Positions 7,179-15,798 of a stretch of DNA of 56,932 nt are shown piece by piece. This DNA is from Alicyclobacillus contaminans DSM 17975. GTDB taxonomy: Bacteria > Bacillota > Bacilli > Alicyclobacillales > Alicyclobacillaceae. The stretch lies in assembly GCF_000429525.1 (NCBI RefSeq), contig NZ_AUCA01000023.1:1-56932 (forward strand). Direction: 5' to 3'. The notes under the pieces were generated by a model. That model saw only the letters and a list, made by a program, of their open reading frames with translations, was not told the origin of the DNA and searched no databases. The translations under genes were made by a program, and so were the position numbers. Position 1 is the stretch's first letter; the number at the start of each line of letters is the position of its first letter.

Positions 7179-9099
7179 GACAGGGAAACTCCTTCATCCG
7201 TTGTGTCCGTGAGTTGGGCGGAAACCAATCCGTGTTCGGTTTTTCCCAATAAAAGGGATTCGCAACCAGTTGCCATACGGCCCGGTACGCGGCAATGCTC
7301 ATCAACGCCCAGTACACAGGGGCGAGTACCGCGGACCAGACCAGCCGGAAGGACAACAAACCAGGATTCGACGTCGCGTACCGATGCGCAAACGCATAGG
7401 TTCCCACCACGCCGCTGTACACGAACACAAAGTTGCCAAGCACCAACAGAGACGCGGCCACGTAGTAGATGGCGCCCGGAAACAACGCCGGGATCCACTG
7501 TTGGTGCTGGGCATACCAAAGCACCATCATGGCCCAGAAGGGCGGGTTCATCAGGGGGAGCAGCGGCGTTCCGAGAATCATCGCCTGGAATCCCCAGAAG
7601 CCGCGCCCGCCAATGTCGCGGTACAGTTGCACGGGATGGCGCATATGCACCAACCAGGTCTGAATGTACCCCTTTATCCAACGCGTCCGCTGCCGTATCC
7701 AGTTCCGTACCTGGCTGTTCGCTTCTTCCCACGTGGTGGAATCGACGATGGCCGTTTGATACCCGAACTTGTACAGCCGGACGCCCAAATCCGCGTCTTC
7801 CGTGACGTTGTACGGATCCCAGGCATTCAGTTCCTTCAACGCGGACATCCGAAAGTGATTCGACGTTCCCCCGAGCGGCACGGGAATATTTAAGGCCATG
7901 ACGCCGGGCAGCAGCAACCCAAACCAGTTGCTGTATTCCTGCGTGAACCAGCGCGTCAGCAGATTTTGGTTGCCGTTGAAGTAATTCAACTTTGCCTGAA
8001 CACAGACCACGCTGGGCCCTGCCTGTTGAAAGGTGAGCAGCACCTTCTTCAGTTGATCCGGCTCCGGTCTGTCCTCCGCGTCGTAGATGACCACATAGTC
8101 GCCACGCGCTCGGATGAGCCCGTAATTACACGCCTTTGGCTTCGTCCGCGGATGAGAGTTCGGCACCAGCACGAAGGTGAAGTAGTAAGGAATCTTCAAT
8201 TGCTTGGCCCGCTCGATGGTCTCGGTATCGTCTTCCTCCAACAGGAGACGAACGTCCAATTTATGCTTTGGATAATCCAGCGCTTCGATGTGACGCACCA
8301 GGTCCGCCAATACGTTGGCCTCGCGGAACAGCGGAACCAAAATGGTATAAATCGGAAGTTTATCCTCGTCAAGTTTCGAAATGTCTGCGGGGCGAACTTC
8401 ATGTGTCGTCGTGTTCATGCCTCGATAGATGATCATCGCTTTGAACACAGCCAAGAAAAAATATAGGGATTGGCATACCACGTTGACGATGAATAGATAA
8501 TGCTTTCCCGACACACAACAAGCCAGGATGGAACCGAGGACGAGGAGGCAAAAGATCATCACCTGGTTCCTCGTCAGCACGCGTGTCGCGGAATTCTGCG
8601 GTTGTTCCATCTCCAATTTGTTGATGCTTTCAGCCAACAGGTCCCGCTTGTATACCTGACTCCACAAACGCTCCAATTCGTAAGGCGTGGCCAGAACCTG
8701 TTCGATTTGTTTGGATGTGTAAGAGGAAAGAATGGAACGTTCCTCTTCGGACAGCGGTTCGCTCACCGCCACCCGAAGCGTGTCCCCGTGTTCTTCAATG
8801 GCGATGGCGTTAAACCGCCTTGCCAATGGTGCCGGCAATGGGTGCTCAACGCCGACGGGTTCCGTCACATCCGCCCGATGGAAGTGCAGCTGCTCCGCGA
8901 GCACGTTAAATAAATCGCGAGGTTTGATAAAGTCCAGTGCAATCAAAATCTCTCCCAATTTACCGCCGGACTTCTCCTGGAACGCCAGGGCGGCTTGCAG
9001 CTGTTGGGGCGTGATGCATCCCTTCTGCAGGAGTAATTGTCCCAACGGCGGCGTTTCTTCGTGTTCTGTTTCGTATTCTTGTCCCACCTCGGGTGCCAT
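7150..9099 (-). CDS. GT2 glycosyltransferase with N-terminal MshEN domain
   Basis: 649 residues. Residues 15-160 form an MshEN (GspE/PilB N-terminal) domain: PLGQLLLQKGCITPQQLQAA, GGKLGEILIALDFI, then the LPAPLARRFNAIAIEE repeat. Two membrane segments follow (about 178-220), then a GT2 domain with a DAEDRPEP metal-binding site, TEDADLG acid site and QRTRWIKG acceptor motif, and further C-terminal membrane segments. This is the layout of processive exopolysaccharide synthases. MshEN domains bind cyclic di-GMP in ATPases such as MshE, so regulation by that messenger is a reasonable inference. The motifs are intact. The gene leads the operon with the GT-C-like protein. Confidence 0.85.
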   Translation of the reverse strand: MAPEVGQEYETEHEETPPLGQLLLQKGCITPQQLQAALAFQEKSGGKLGEILIALDFIKPRDLFNVLAEQLHFHRADVTEPVGVEHPLPAPLARRFNAIAIEEHGDTLRVAVSEPLSEEERSILSSYTSKQIEQVLATPYELERLWSQVYKRDLLAESINKLEMEQPQNSATRVLTRNQVMIFCLLVLGSILACCVSGKHYLFIVNVVCQSLYFFLAVFKAMIIYRGMNTTTHEVRPADISKLDEDKLPIYTILVPLFREANVLADLVRHIEALDYPKHKLDVRLLLEEDDTETIERAKQLKIPYYFTFVLVPNSHPRTKPKACNYGLIRARGDYVVIYDAEDRPEPDQLKKVLLTFQQAGPSVVCVQAKLNYFNGNQNLLTRWFTQEYSNWFGLLLPGVMALNIPVPLGGTSNHFRMSALKELNAWDPYNVTEDADLGVRLYKFGYQTAIVDSTTWEEANSQVRNWIRQRTRWIKGYIQTWLVHMRHPVQLYRDIGGRGFWGFQAMILGTPLLPLMNPPFWAMMVLWYAQHQQWIPALFPGAIYYVAASLLVLGNFVFVYSGVVGTYAFAHRYATSNPGLLSFRLVWSAVLAPVYWALMSIAAYRAVWQLVANPFYWEKPNTDWFPPNSRTQRMKEFPCHDATRDANT

Positions 9100-9338
9100 C
9101 CTTGGTCCTCACTCCTGTATGGACGCCGATGCCTCAAAAATATCCCATGTTAACATTATGACCTTGTCGAATGGCTTTTGGAAGAACCTCTTTCTGGAAT
9201 ATCAGGGGCGTGGTGGGATAAACGAGGTTCCGTTCGGCTCATTTTCACAGGACGGGCAGTTGGATAAGGGGAAGGTGACGGTTGTACCGGCGGCGGAGCA
9301 TGCCTCTACCCACCAGGTTCACTTTGTGATATGTTTTA
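9100..9338. other. Divergent intergenic region between glycosyltransferase and gal operons
   Basis: No gene is seen. It must hold the minus-strand promoter of the GT2 operon; no clear -35/-10 pair was recognised for it. Confidence 0.4.
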
Positions 9339-9376
9339 ATCAAAATTGATTCGAAACAACTTTATTTCAATATTAT
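9339..9376 (+). promoter_or_regulatory. Putative promoter/operator of the gal operon
   Basis: The small palindrome AATCA-AAAT-TGATT (9340-9351) is followed by AT-rich TATTTCAATATTAT (9363-9376). TTGATT (9346-9351) with CAATAT (9368-9373) at 16 bases could act as a sigma-A promoter, with the palindrome overlapping the -35. A GAAGGAGG ribosome binding site and the regulator start follow at 9385 and 9401. Self-regulation by the first gene is an inference from position. Confidence 0.4.
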
Positions 9377-9400
9377 CGTTGTACGAAGGAGGCGCGGGGG

Positions 9401-10357
9401 ATGAGCGAGGACAGCCAGCACGGTGCGGATGAGCTGCACGTGACCCGCGTGCTGATGACCCAACTGGATGACTTTCTTCCCATCGCCAAAGCGCTTTCGT
9501 CCGAGTTGCGCGTCGCGATGTACAAACAGCTGCTGCGCCGGTTCATGAACATCAACGAGATTGCGGAGATGTTTCAAATTCCGCCGTCCACGGCGGCGGT
9601 GAACATCAAGAAACTGGAAGAGGCCAACCTGATTAAAACAACGCTGATTCCCGGCACGCGCGGCACGCAGAAGGTGTGCGCCGCGGTCATCAGCCGCATT
9701 GTTCTCGACGCCGGCACGCCCGATATGTCGGCGGAAAACCACGTGTTGATTCCCATGCCCATCGGGCATTTTTTTGACGCCGAAGTGCACCCCACCTGCG
9801 GGCTGTTGAGCGAGACCGGCATCATCGGGGAATTGGACGATCCCGGATCGTTCGTGGAACCTGACCGCGTGCACGCCCAGCTCATCTGGTTCCGCCACGG
9901 CTACCTGGAGTACCGGTTCCCGAACCGGGCGCCGCGCGGAAGCACGGTGACGGGGCTTGAGGTGAGCATGGAAATTTGTTCGGAAGCGCCGCTGCACAAC
10001 AACAACTGGCCATCCGACATCACACTGTGGTTGAACGGCGTGGAGGTCGGCACCTGGACCAGTCCCGGGGACTTCGGCGGAGAGCGGGGGTTGCTCACGC
10101 CGCTCTGGTGGGGCACGGACAATACCCAGTACGGCCTGCTGAAGACTTGGCGCGTCAGCCGGGAGGGCAGTTTTGTCGATGGCCGCAGGGTCTCGGATGT
10201 GACGTTGGACGACCTGCGGTTGAATCAGGGATCGCACATCACATTGCGCATCGGCGTGAAGGCGGATGCGGACAATGACGGCGGACTGAACCTGTTCGGC
10301 CGCCGGTTTGGCAACTACGAACAGGATATGGTGATGCGTCTCGACTATATCCGATGA
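9401..10357 (+). CDS. ArsR-type HTH regulator with C-terminal sugar-binding-like domain
   Basis: 318 residues. Residues 25-85 are a winged helix-turn-helix of the ArsR type (LSSELRVAMYKQLL, then MNINEIAEMFQIPPSTAAVNIKKLEEANLI). The C-terminal 200 residues are beta-rich with no catalytic motif; stretches such as NNNWPSDITLWLNGVEVGTW look like a jelly-roll ligand-binding domain. Known ArsR proteins are mostly single-domain metal sensors, so the added domain suggests sugar or effector sensing. It is the first gene of the gal operon, 19 bases before galT, and so very probably controls galactose metabolism. The ATG at 9401 has GAAGGAGG 8 bases upstream. Confidence 0.75.
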   Translation: MSEDSQHGADELHVTRVLMTQLDDFLPIAKALSSELRVAMYKQLLRRFMNINEIAEMFQIPPSTAAVNIKKLEEANLIKTTLIPGTRGTQKVCAAVISRIVLDAGTPDMSAENHVLIPMPIGHFFDAEVHPTCGLLSETGIIGELDDPGSFVEPDRVHAQLIWFRHGYLEYRFPNRAPRGSTVTGLEVSMEICSEAPLHNNNWPSDITLWLNGVEVGTWTSPGDFGGERGLLTPLWWGTDNTQYGLLKTWRVSREGSFVDGRRVSDVTLDDLRLNQGSHITLRIGVKADADNDGGLNLFGRRFGNYEQDMVMRLDYIR

Positions 10358-10376
10358 GTCAGGGAGGGGATGGCGG

Positions 10377-11357
10377 ATGGCGGAACTGCGTTACAATCCG
10401 TTGCTGCGAGATTGGACCATGGTCGCCTCGCACCGGCAGAACCGGCCGAACATGCCGAAGGACTTCTGTCCATTCTGCCCGGGGTCCGGCCGCGTTCCGG
10501 ACACCTACGATGTGCTCAAGTACGACAATGACTTTCCGGCGCTGTCGCAAGACCCGCCGGAGCCGGACGATGTGGGTACGGCGCTGTACCCGGTAAAGCC
10601 GGCGTACGGGAAGTGCGAGGTGATTCTCTACTCGCCAGATCACCACGCCACGCTGCCGGAGCTGCCCGTTGCGCACATCCGCAAGCTGGTGGACCTGTGG
10701 GCGGATCGATACGTGTCGCTGGCGGCCAACCCGCGCCACAAGTACGTGCTCATCTTCGAGAACCGCGGACCGGAGGTGGGGGTGACCATGCCCCATCCGC
10801 ATGGGCAGATTTACGCGTATCCGTACATTCCGCAGAAGCTGCGGGTGGAACTCGAATCCTGCGAGGCGCATCGGCAGGAGACGGGTCGGTGCCTCGTCTG
10901 CGACATCAACCGCGAGGAGCAGTCGGCGGGGGTGCGGATGCTGGTGGAGACGGATCACTTCGTGAGCTACCTGCCGTTCTTCACGGATTACCCGTACGGC
11001 GCGTTCATTTCGAGCAAGGCGCACCTTGGCAGCCTGGCCGAGTTCTCCGAAGCGGAGAAGGATGATCTCGCCAACATCCTGAAGCAGGTGACGGCCGGCA
11101 TGGACGCGTTGTTTGATCGGCAGTTCCCGTATATGATGGTGCTGCATCAGTCGCCGGTGAACGGGCCGGACACGGAGGCGTACTACCACTTTCACATTGA
11201 GTTTTACCCGCCGCTGCGGGCGAAGGATAAGCTGAAATACCTCGCCTCGTCGGAAACGGGGGCCTGGGCTCCGTGCAATCCGACGGCGGTGGAGCAGACG
11301 GCGCCGGAACTGCGGGCGGCCATCCAGCGGGCGAAAGGAGCGAATGTCCATGCATGA
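10377..11357 (+). CDS. galT: Galactose-1-phosphate uridylyltransferase
   Basis: 326 residues. It exchanges UDP between UDP-glucose and galactose-1-phosphate in the Leloir pathway. The class I active-site motif is present (TMPHPHGQIYAYPYIP around residues 139-154, the second His of HPH being the nucleotidylated residue). The zinc-type CPFCPG motif lies near residues 31-36 and the AYYHFHIEFYPP motif near 263-274. AGGGAGGGG lies 8 bases before the ATG at 10377. The 3' end overlaps galK by 14 bases. Confidence 0.95.
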   Translation: MAELRYNPLLRDWTMVASHRQNRPNMPKDFCPFCPGSGRVPDTYDVLKYDNDFPALSQDPPEPDDVGTALYPVKPAYGKCEVILYSPDHHATLPELPVAHIRKLVDLWADRYVSLAANPRHKYVLIFENRGPEVGVTMPHPHGQIYAYPYIPQKLRVELESCEAHRQETGRCLVCDINREEQSAGVRMLVETDHFVSYLPFFTDYPYGAFISSKAHLGSLAEFSEAEKDDLANILKQVTAGMDALFDRQFPYMMVLHQSPVNGPDTEAYYHFHIEFYPPLRAKDKLKYLASSETGAWAPCNPTAVEQTAPELRAAIQRAKGANVHA

Positions 11358-12567
11358 CGGGAACAACGTCCTGTCCCAGTTTCTCGACTTTTCGCCGGGA
11401 CCGGTGGACGAGGTGCGCGTGTTCTTCGCGCCGGGCCGGGTCAATTTGATTGGCGAGCACACCGATTACAACGGCGGTCACGTGTTTCCCGGCGCGCTGA
11501 CCCTCGGCACCTGGGTGTTTGTGCGACCGCGCCGCGACCCGGTGTACCGGTTTGCGTCCACCGCGTTTCCGCTGCAGGTGCGGGTGGACGGGCCCGCCTT
11601 CCAGTATCGGGCGGAAGACGACTACGCGAATTATCCGAAAGGCGTCCTCTGGGCGTTGCAGGAGGAGGGGCTTCAGCTGCCCGGTGCGGACCTGTTCTTC
11701 CACGGCAATCTGCCGGGCGGCGCCGGACTCTCCAGCTCCGCGTCGGTGGAGGTGGCCACCGCCTTCGCGATGAACGCCTTGGTCGGCGGCGGATTGTCCA
11801 CGGAGCGGTTGGCGCGGCTGTCGCAGCGGGCGGAAAACGAGTTCGTCGGAGTCAACTGCGGCATCATGGACCAGTTTGCGGTGGCGATGGGACAGGCGGG
11901 GAGCGCTCTCCTGCTCAACTGCCGCACCCTCAAGTACCGCGCGGTGCCGGTGCGGGCGCCGGGATACCGGTTCGTCATCACCCACACTAACAAACGGCGC
12001 GGGCTGGCCGACTCCAAGTACAACGAGCGCCGGGCCGAGTGCGAGGCGGCGCTTGCGCAGCTGCGGACGGTTCGAAAAGATCTGACCTGTCTTGCGGATT
12101 TGTCGAAAGAGGAATGGAACGCGCTGGCGTGGCACCTGAAGGACGATGTGCTGCAGCGGCGCGCGCGCCACGTGGTCACGGAGAACGCGCGCACGCTGGA
12201 GGCCGCGCGGCGGTTGGCTGCGGGCGACCTGCCCGGCTTCGGTCAGCTCATGAACGAGTCGCACATCTCCCTGCGCGACGACTACGAGGTGACCGGTCCC
12301 GAATTGGACGCGCTCGTGGAAGCCGCGTGGCAAACGGAGGGCTGCCTCGGCAGCCGCATGACCGGCGCCGGATTTGGCGGCTGCACCGTGAGCCTCGTCC
12401 GCGAAACGGCCGTCGAGCGCTTCCAGGATGAGGTGGCCCGGCAGTACGAGCGCGCCACCGGCCTCGCGCCCACCTTTTACGTGACCGATCTCGGTGCGGG
12501 CGTGCGCGAAGTGACCGCAGAAATCGAAGGGTTGTACATGATGGGAGAGGGGAAGATCGAATCATGA
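11344..12567 (+). CDS. galK: Galactokinase
   Basis: 407 residues, a GHMP-family kinase that phosphorylates galactose at C1. All three signature motifs are intact: APGRVNLIGEHTDYNGG near residues 30-46, the ATP-binding LPGGAGLSSSASVEVA near 124-139, and the C-terminal MTGAGFGGCTVSLV near 339-352. An AAAGGAG ribosome binding site lies inside the end of galT before the ATG at 11344. The 3' end overlaps galE by 4 bases. Three overlapping or touching genes in a row indicate tight translational coupling. Confidence 0.95.
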   Translation: MSMHDGNNVLSQFLDFSPGPVDEVRVFFAPGRVNLIGEHTDYNGGHVFPGALTLGTWVFVRPRRDPVYRFASTAFPLQVRVDGPAFQYRAEDDYANYPKGVLWALQEEGLQLPGADLFFHGNLPGGAGLSSSASVEVATAFAMNALVGGGLSTERLARLSQRAENEFVGVNCGIMDQFAVAMGQAGSALLLNCRTLKYRAVPVRAPGYRFVITHTNKRRGLADSKYNERRAECEAALAQLRTVRKDLTCLADLSKEEWNALAWHLKDDVLQRRARHVVTENARTLEAARRLAAGDLPGFGQLMNESHISLRDDYEVTGPELDALVEAAWQTEGCLGSRMTGAGFGGCTVSLVRETAVERFQDEVARQYERATGLAPTFYVTDLGAGVREVTAEIEGLYMMGEGKIES

Positions 12568-13574
12568 GTGTGCTTGTGACCGGAGGAGCTGGCTACATTG
12601 GCAGCCACACCGTCGCCGAGCTGGTGGCCCACGGCGAGTCGGTGGTGGTGCTGGACAACCTGCGCCAGGGGCACCGCGCGGCGGTGCTGCAGGCGCCGCT
12701 GTACGTGGGGGACATCCGGGACACCGCGTTGGTCTCCGAGATTCTGCGCAAGCACGAGGTGGACACGGTCGTCCACTTCGCCGCCCATTCATTGGTCGGG
12801 GAGAGCGTGCAGAAGCCCCTCGACTACTACGACAACAACGTCAACGGCACGGCCAAGCTGTTGTCCGCGATGCTGGAGAACGGTGTGAAGCGCATCGTCT
12901 TCTCGTCCACCGCCGCAGTCTACGGCGAGCCGGTGCGGACGCCGATTGACGAAGCCGATCCGACCGTGCCCACCAACCCGTACGGCGAGACGAAACTGGC
13001 GATTGAGCGGATGTTCCGTTGGTGCCATGACGCGTACGGATTGCAATCGGTCAGCCTGCGCTACTTCAACGCCGCGGGCGCCCATCCGACGCTGGCCATC
13101 GGCGAGGATCACAGCCCCGAGACGCACCTGGTGCCGATTGTGCTCCAGGCTGCGCTCGGGCAGCGCCCGCACGTGGCGGTGTTCGGCAACGATTACCCTA
13201 CGTCGGACGGCACGTGCATCCGTGACTACATCCACGTCATGGACCTCGCCAGCGCCCACCGCCTGGCGGTGGCGCGGCTGCGCAGCGGGGACGGTGGCTG
13301 CGAGGCGTTCAATCTCGGCAGCGGCACCGGCTACTCCGTGCAGCAGGTGATTGACGTGGCGCGCGAGGTGACCAGGCGCGACATTCCCGTTCAGCAGGCG
13401 CCGCGCCGCGCGGGAGATCCGGCGGTGCTCGTGGCGTCCTCGGGCCGCGCCAAGGAAGTGCTGGGATGGCAGCCGCTCTACAACGACCTGGCAACGATTG
13501 TGGCCTCCGCATGGAACTGGCACCAAAGCCATCCGAACGGGTACGCTGACAGAACGAAACCGGAGGAAGCCTGA
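12564..13574 (+). CDS. galE: UDP-glucose 4-epimerase
   Basis: 336 residues, an extended short-chain dehydrogenase that interconverts UDP-galactose and UDP-glucose. The N-terminal Rossmann motif VTGGAGYIGSH, the FSSTAAVYGEP serine region and the catalytic NPYGETKLAIE (Tyr-x-x-x-Lys) are all present, as is the C-terminal sugar-binding half. It completes the Leloir operon. The epimerase can also make UDP-galactose for polysaccharides, which may link the operon to the neighbouring glycosyltransferases. A strong terminator follows. Confidence 0.95.
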   Translation: MSVLVTGGAGYIGSHTVAELVAHGESVVVLDNLRQGHRAAVLQAPLYVGDIRDTALVSEILRKHEVDTVVHFAAHSLVGESVQKPLDYYDNNVNGTAKLLSAMLENGVKRIVFSSTAAVYGEPVRTPIDEADPTVPTNPYGETKLAIERMFRWCHDAYGLQSVSLRYFNAAGAHPTLAIGEDHSPETHLVPIVLQAALGQRPHVAVFGNDYPTSDGTCIRDYIHVMDLASAHRLAVARLRSGDGGCEAFNLGSGTGYSVQQVIDVAREVTRRDIPVQQAPRRAGDPAVLVASSGRAKEVLGWQPLYNDLATIVASAWNWHQSHPNGYADRTKPEEA

Positions 13575-13610
13575 TGTCATCCTGAGGCGAGAATCGACGC
13601 GGGATACGCA

Positions 13611-13652
13611 AAAATGGCGTGCGAATGGATCTTCGATTCGGCACGCCATTTT
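13611..13652. terminator. Strong bidirectional terminator after galE
   Basis: AAAATGGCGTGC-GAAT and ATTC-GGCACGCCATTTT form a long stem with a 9-base loop, followed by TTCTTGTT on the plus strand and preceded by an A-run that gives T on the minus strand. It ends the gal operon and also lies just downstream of the minus-strand MFS gene. Confidence 0.85.
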
Positions 13653-13695
13653 CTTGTTGCGACAGGGATCATTCGGTTGACCACGTCTCTTCATT

Positions 13696-15081
13696 CTAGA
13701 CGCGGTACTCGGCGCTGACAGGAACCCTGAGCCGACCGTCGGTGACGGTGAATAACAGCGCCAAGGCGCTGATGACGACCATGATGCCGGCGATACGATG
13801 CATGCCGGTGTCTGAAACGCTCGCGTGGAAGAAAACTTCTACGATTGCAGAAGACGCGATGGACCCAATGTATCCAAAGGTACGGAATAGACCCGAAGCG
13901 GTGCCCATCTGGTCGGCGGTGACCTGAGTGTACAATGCAGTCTGATTGCCGCTGACGGTTGTACCCAACGTCACGCCGAACGCAAGGGTGATCAATAAAA
14001 TCCACATCATGGGTGCGGTTGCAGTCAGAAAAAGCAATCCAATGGACGCGAGCATGCAGGACATGGCCGCCACGATGAGCGGTCCGCGTACCAGGTTCCG
14101 CTTCGAGATGGGGCCCACAATCACGGCGGAAAGTCCGCTCATGGGCAGCAGCAGGAGTCCGGTTTCCAGCGCGGAGACACCACGCAATGCCCCAATCCAC
14201 TCCGTGACACCGTACAGCACCGTGTAAATGCACAGCGTCAGCGCAGCGAACCGTACGTAGGTGCGCGTCAGCGCAAGATTCGACGCGAGCATGCGAACAT
14301 CAAGGAACGGGCGCTTTGCTCGTAACTCCCACCAGACCAGGGCCGCGCCGAAAACCACCGCCAGGCAGATGTCCCACCAGGCGGGATTGGGCAACGAGAA
14401 CAGGAAGACCAGCAGGGCGGTCATGGTTGCAGAGAATCCGATGATGCCAGTCACGTCCAGGCGAGCGAATATGTCTCGGACGGACATGTCACCTTGGACA
14501 GGCGCGTCCCGTGGAATCCATAACACGGCCATCCCAAACGCGATGAGGGCAAAAGGAATATTGATAAGAAACGTCGTTCGCCACCCCCACGCATCCACGA
14601 GCACTCCGCCAACAGGGAGTCCCACGGCGGCCGTGACCACGCCGGCAATCTGCAGCGCGCCAAGCACACGACCGGGGGGTTTAGACATCCCGGCGACTTC
14701 CGCTCGTCGACGGATGAGGAGCATGGCCGATGGATAGGCGGTTGACGTACCAATGCCGATGAGAATCCGGGACACGACCAACATGGTCAGGTCGCGTCCC
14801 ACCCCACCCAACACCCCTCCCAACAGCACCATGAGAATTCCGGCGAGGAAGACCCGGCGAGGTCCGAACTCCTCCGACAGTTTTCCGGCCGTGGGCTGAG
14901 CGATGGAACTGGCCAGGTAGAGTACCGTAACCAACATGGTCGTTTGGGCCACGGAGACATGCATGAATGCAGCGATGGGTACGAGCGCGGTGGCAATCAT
15001 GGAACTGTTGATGGGGTTTAGTGTAGACCCCATATACAGCGGTGCTACAAACTTCCAGGAGAACGGATTGCCACTCGGCAT
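13696..15081 (-). CDS. MFS drug-type efflux transporter
   Basis: 461 residues with twelve to fourteen membrane segments. Major facilitator features include a TM1 with NPINSSMIATALVPI, motif A (GKLSEEFGPRRVFLAG near residues 64-79) and a motif C-like PVGGVLVDAWGWR region. The layout resembles drug:proton antiporters. The ATG at 15081 is chosen because GAGGAG lies 10 bases upstream; 20 more codons are open upstream without a ribosome binding site. It lies 14 bases after the isochorismatase-like gene and shares its TetR-controlled promoter. The substrate is unknown; a small toxic compound acting as inducer is likely. Confidence 0.85.
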   Translation of the reverse strand: MPSGNPFSWKFVAPLYMGSTLNPINSSMIATALVPIAAFMHVSVAQTTMLVTVLYLASSIAQPTAGKLSEEFGPRRVFLAGILMVLLGGVLGGVGRDLTMLVVSRILIGIGTSTAYPSAMLLIRRRAEVAGMSKPPGRVLGALQIAGVVTAAVGLPVGGVLVDAWGWRTTFLINIPFALIAFGMAVLWIPRDAPVQGDMSVRDIFARLDVTGIIGFSATMTALLVFLFSLPNPAWWDICLAVVFGAALVWWELRAKRPFLDVRMLASNLALTRTYVRFAALTLCIYTVLYGVTEWIGALRGVSALETGLLLLPMSGLSAVIVGPISKRNLVRGPLIVAAMSCMLASIGLLFLTATAPMMWILLITLAFGVTLGTTVSGNQTALYTQVTADQMGTASGLFRTFGYIGSIASSAIVEVFFHASVSDTGMHRIAGIMVVISALALLFTVTDGRLRVPVSAEYRV

Positions 15082-15095
15082 GATGGATGCACTCC

Positions 15096-15677
15096 TCAGT
15101 CTGCTTCTCCCGCACGACTTGCGGCCAGATTGTTGATCCAAGCGTCGACCGTCAATACCTCCGCCTGACGAGGGAACACTTTCTCCGTAAGCACGCGATG
15201 AACCTCATCATCGTGGTCGGCGCATGCGTCCGCAAGCACTGTGATGGCGAAGTCTTTGTCTGCCGCTTCGCGCAACGTCGAAAGCACGACACCGCTCGTG
15301 GCAATTCCGGTGAGAATCAATGTGTCGATTTGTTTGGCGCGGAGAATCACTTCCAGGTTGCTGCCGGAGAACGCACTCACGCGATGCTTCGTGACCACCG
15401 GTTCCCCCTTCTTTGGGGCTATGGACTCGTGAATTTGCGTCGCAGGGTCCGAAACGGTCATGCCACCCATTTGAGGAAGTTGTGAGAATGACTTGTTTCT
15501 TGGATTGATCTCCGGATACCCTTCGCTGAAGGCAACGCGTACGAAGATGACGGGGATGTTGTGTTGGCGCGCAGCTTCCACCGATTTTTGGACCGCTGGC
15601 AACAGGCCTGCGTGGTTTTGAAAATGAGAGACAATGCCGTTCTGCATATCCATCACGAGCAGGGCGGGTTGGTTCAT
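15096..15677 (-). CDS. Isochorismatase-family hydrolase lacking the usual catalytic cysteine
   Basis: 193 residues, with the isochorismatase fold: ALLVMDMQNGIV (catalytic-type Asp) at the N-terminus, VVTKHRVSAF (catalytic-type Lys) near residue 110, and LILTGIATSGVVLSTLREAA near 135-154. In cysteine hydrolases of this fold the last motif carries the nucleophile (as in TNVCV); here the aligned position is Val, as in some isochorismatase-like proteins without a Cys. It may therefore hydrolyse its substrate by another mechanism or only bind it. The ATG at 15677 has AAGGAG upstream. It is first in the operon with the MFS pump, divergent from tetR. Confidence 0.82.
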   Translation of the reverse strand: MNQPALLVMDMQNGIVSHFQNHAGLLPAVQKSVEAARQHNIPVIFVRVAFSEGYPEINPRNKSFSQLPQMGGMTVSDPATQIHESIAPKKGEPVVTKHRVSAFSGSNLEVILRAKQIDTLILTGIATSGVVLSTLREAADKDFAITVLADACADHDDEVHRVLTEKVFPRQAEVLTVDAWINNLAASRAGEAD

Positions 15678-15707
15678 GGGTTTTGCACTCCTTTGGGTTG
15701 ATTTATA

Positions 15708-15762
15708 ATCAAACGGAGAATTCTCCGTTTGATAATAACCGGAGACCTCTCCGTTTGTCAAA
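15708..15762. promoter_or_regulatory. TetR operators overlapping the divergent promoter
   Basis: Bases 15708-15733 are a perfect 26-base palindrome with half-site ATCAAACGGAGAA. A second, imperfect site, CGGAGA-CC-TCTCCG, lies at 15740-15753. On the minus strand, TTGACA (15762-15757) is a perfect -35 and TATTAT lies 18 bases downstream, so the second operator fills the spacer and the first lies just past the -10. This is the classical arrangement for repression by the divergent TetR protein at 15799. Confidence 0.85.
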
Positions 15763-15798
15763 TCGGGTTGAAACTATTCGAGGTTGGGATTGGATGTC

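Noticed and set aside
6357-7805. Open frame of 482 codons on the plus strand
   Set aside because: It is opposite two well-supported glycosyltransferase genes, has unnatural composition (Arg, Gln, Pro and Ser rich), no ribosome binding site and no domain.
11005-12333. Open frame of 442 codons on the minus strand
   Set aside because: It is opposite galT and galK with all motifs intact on the plus strand.
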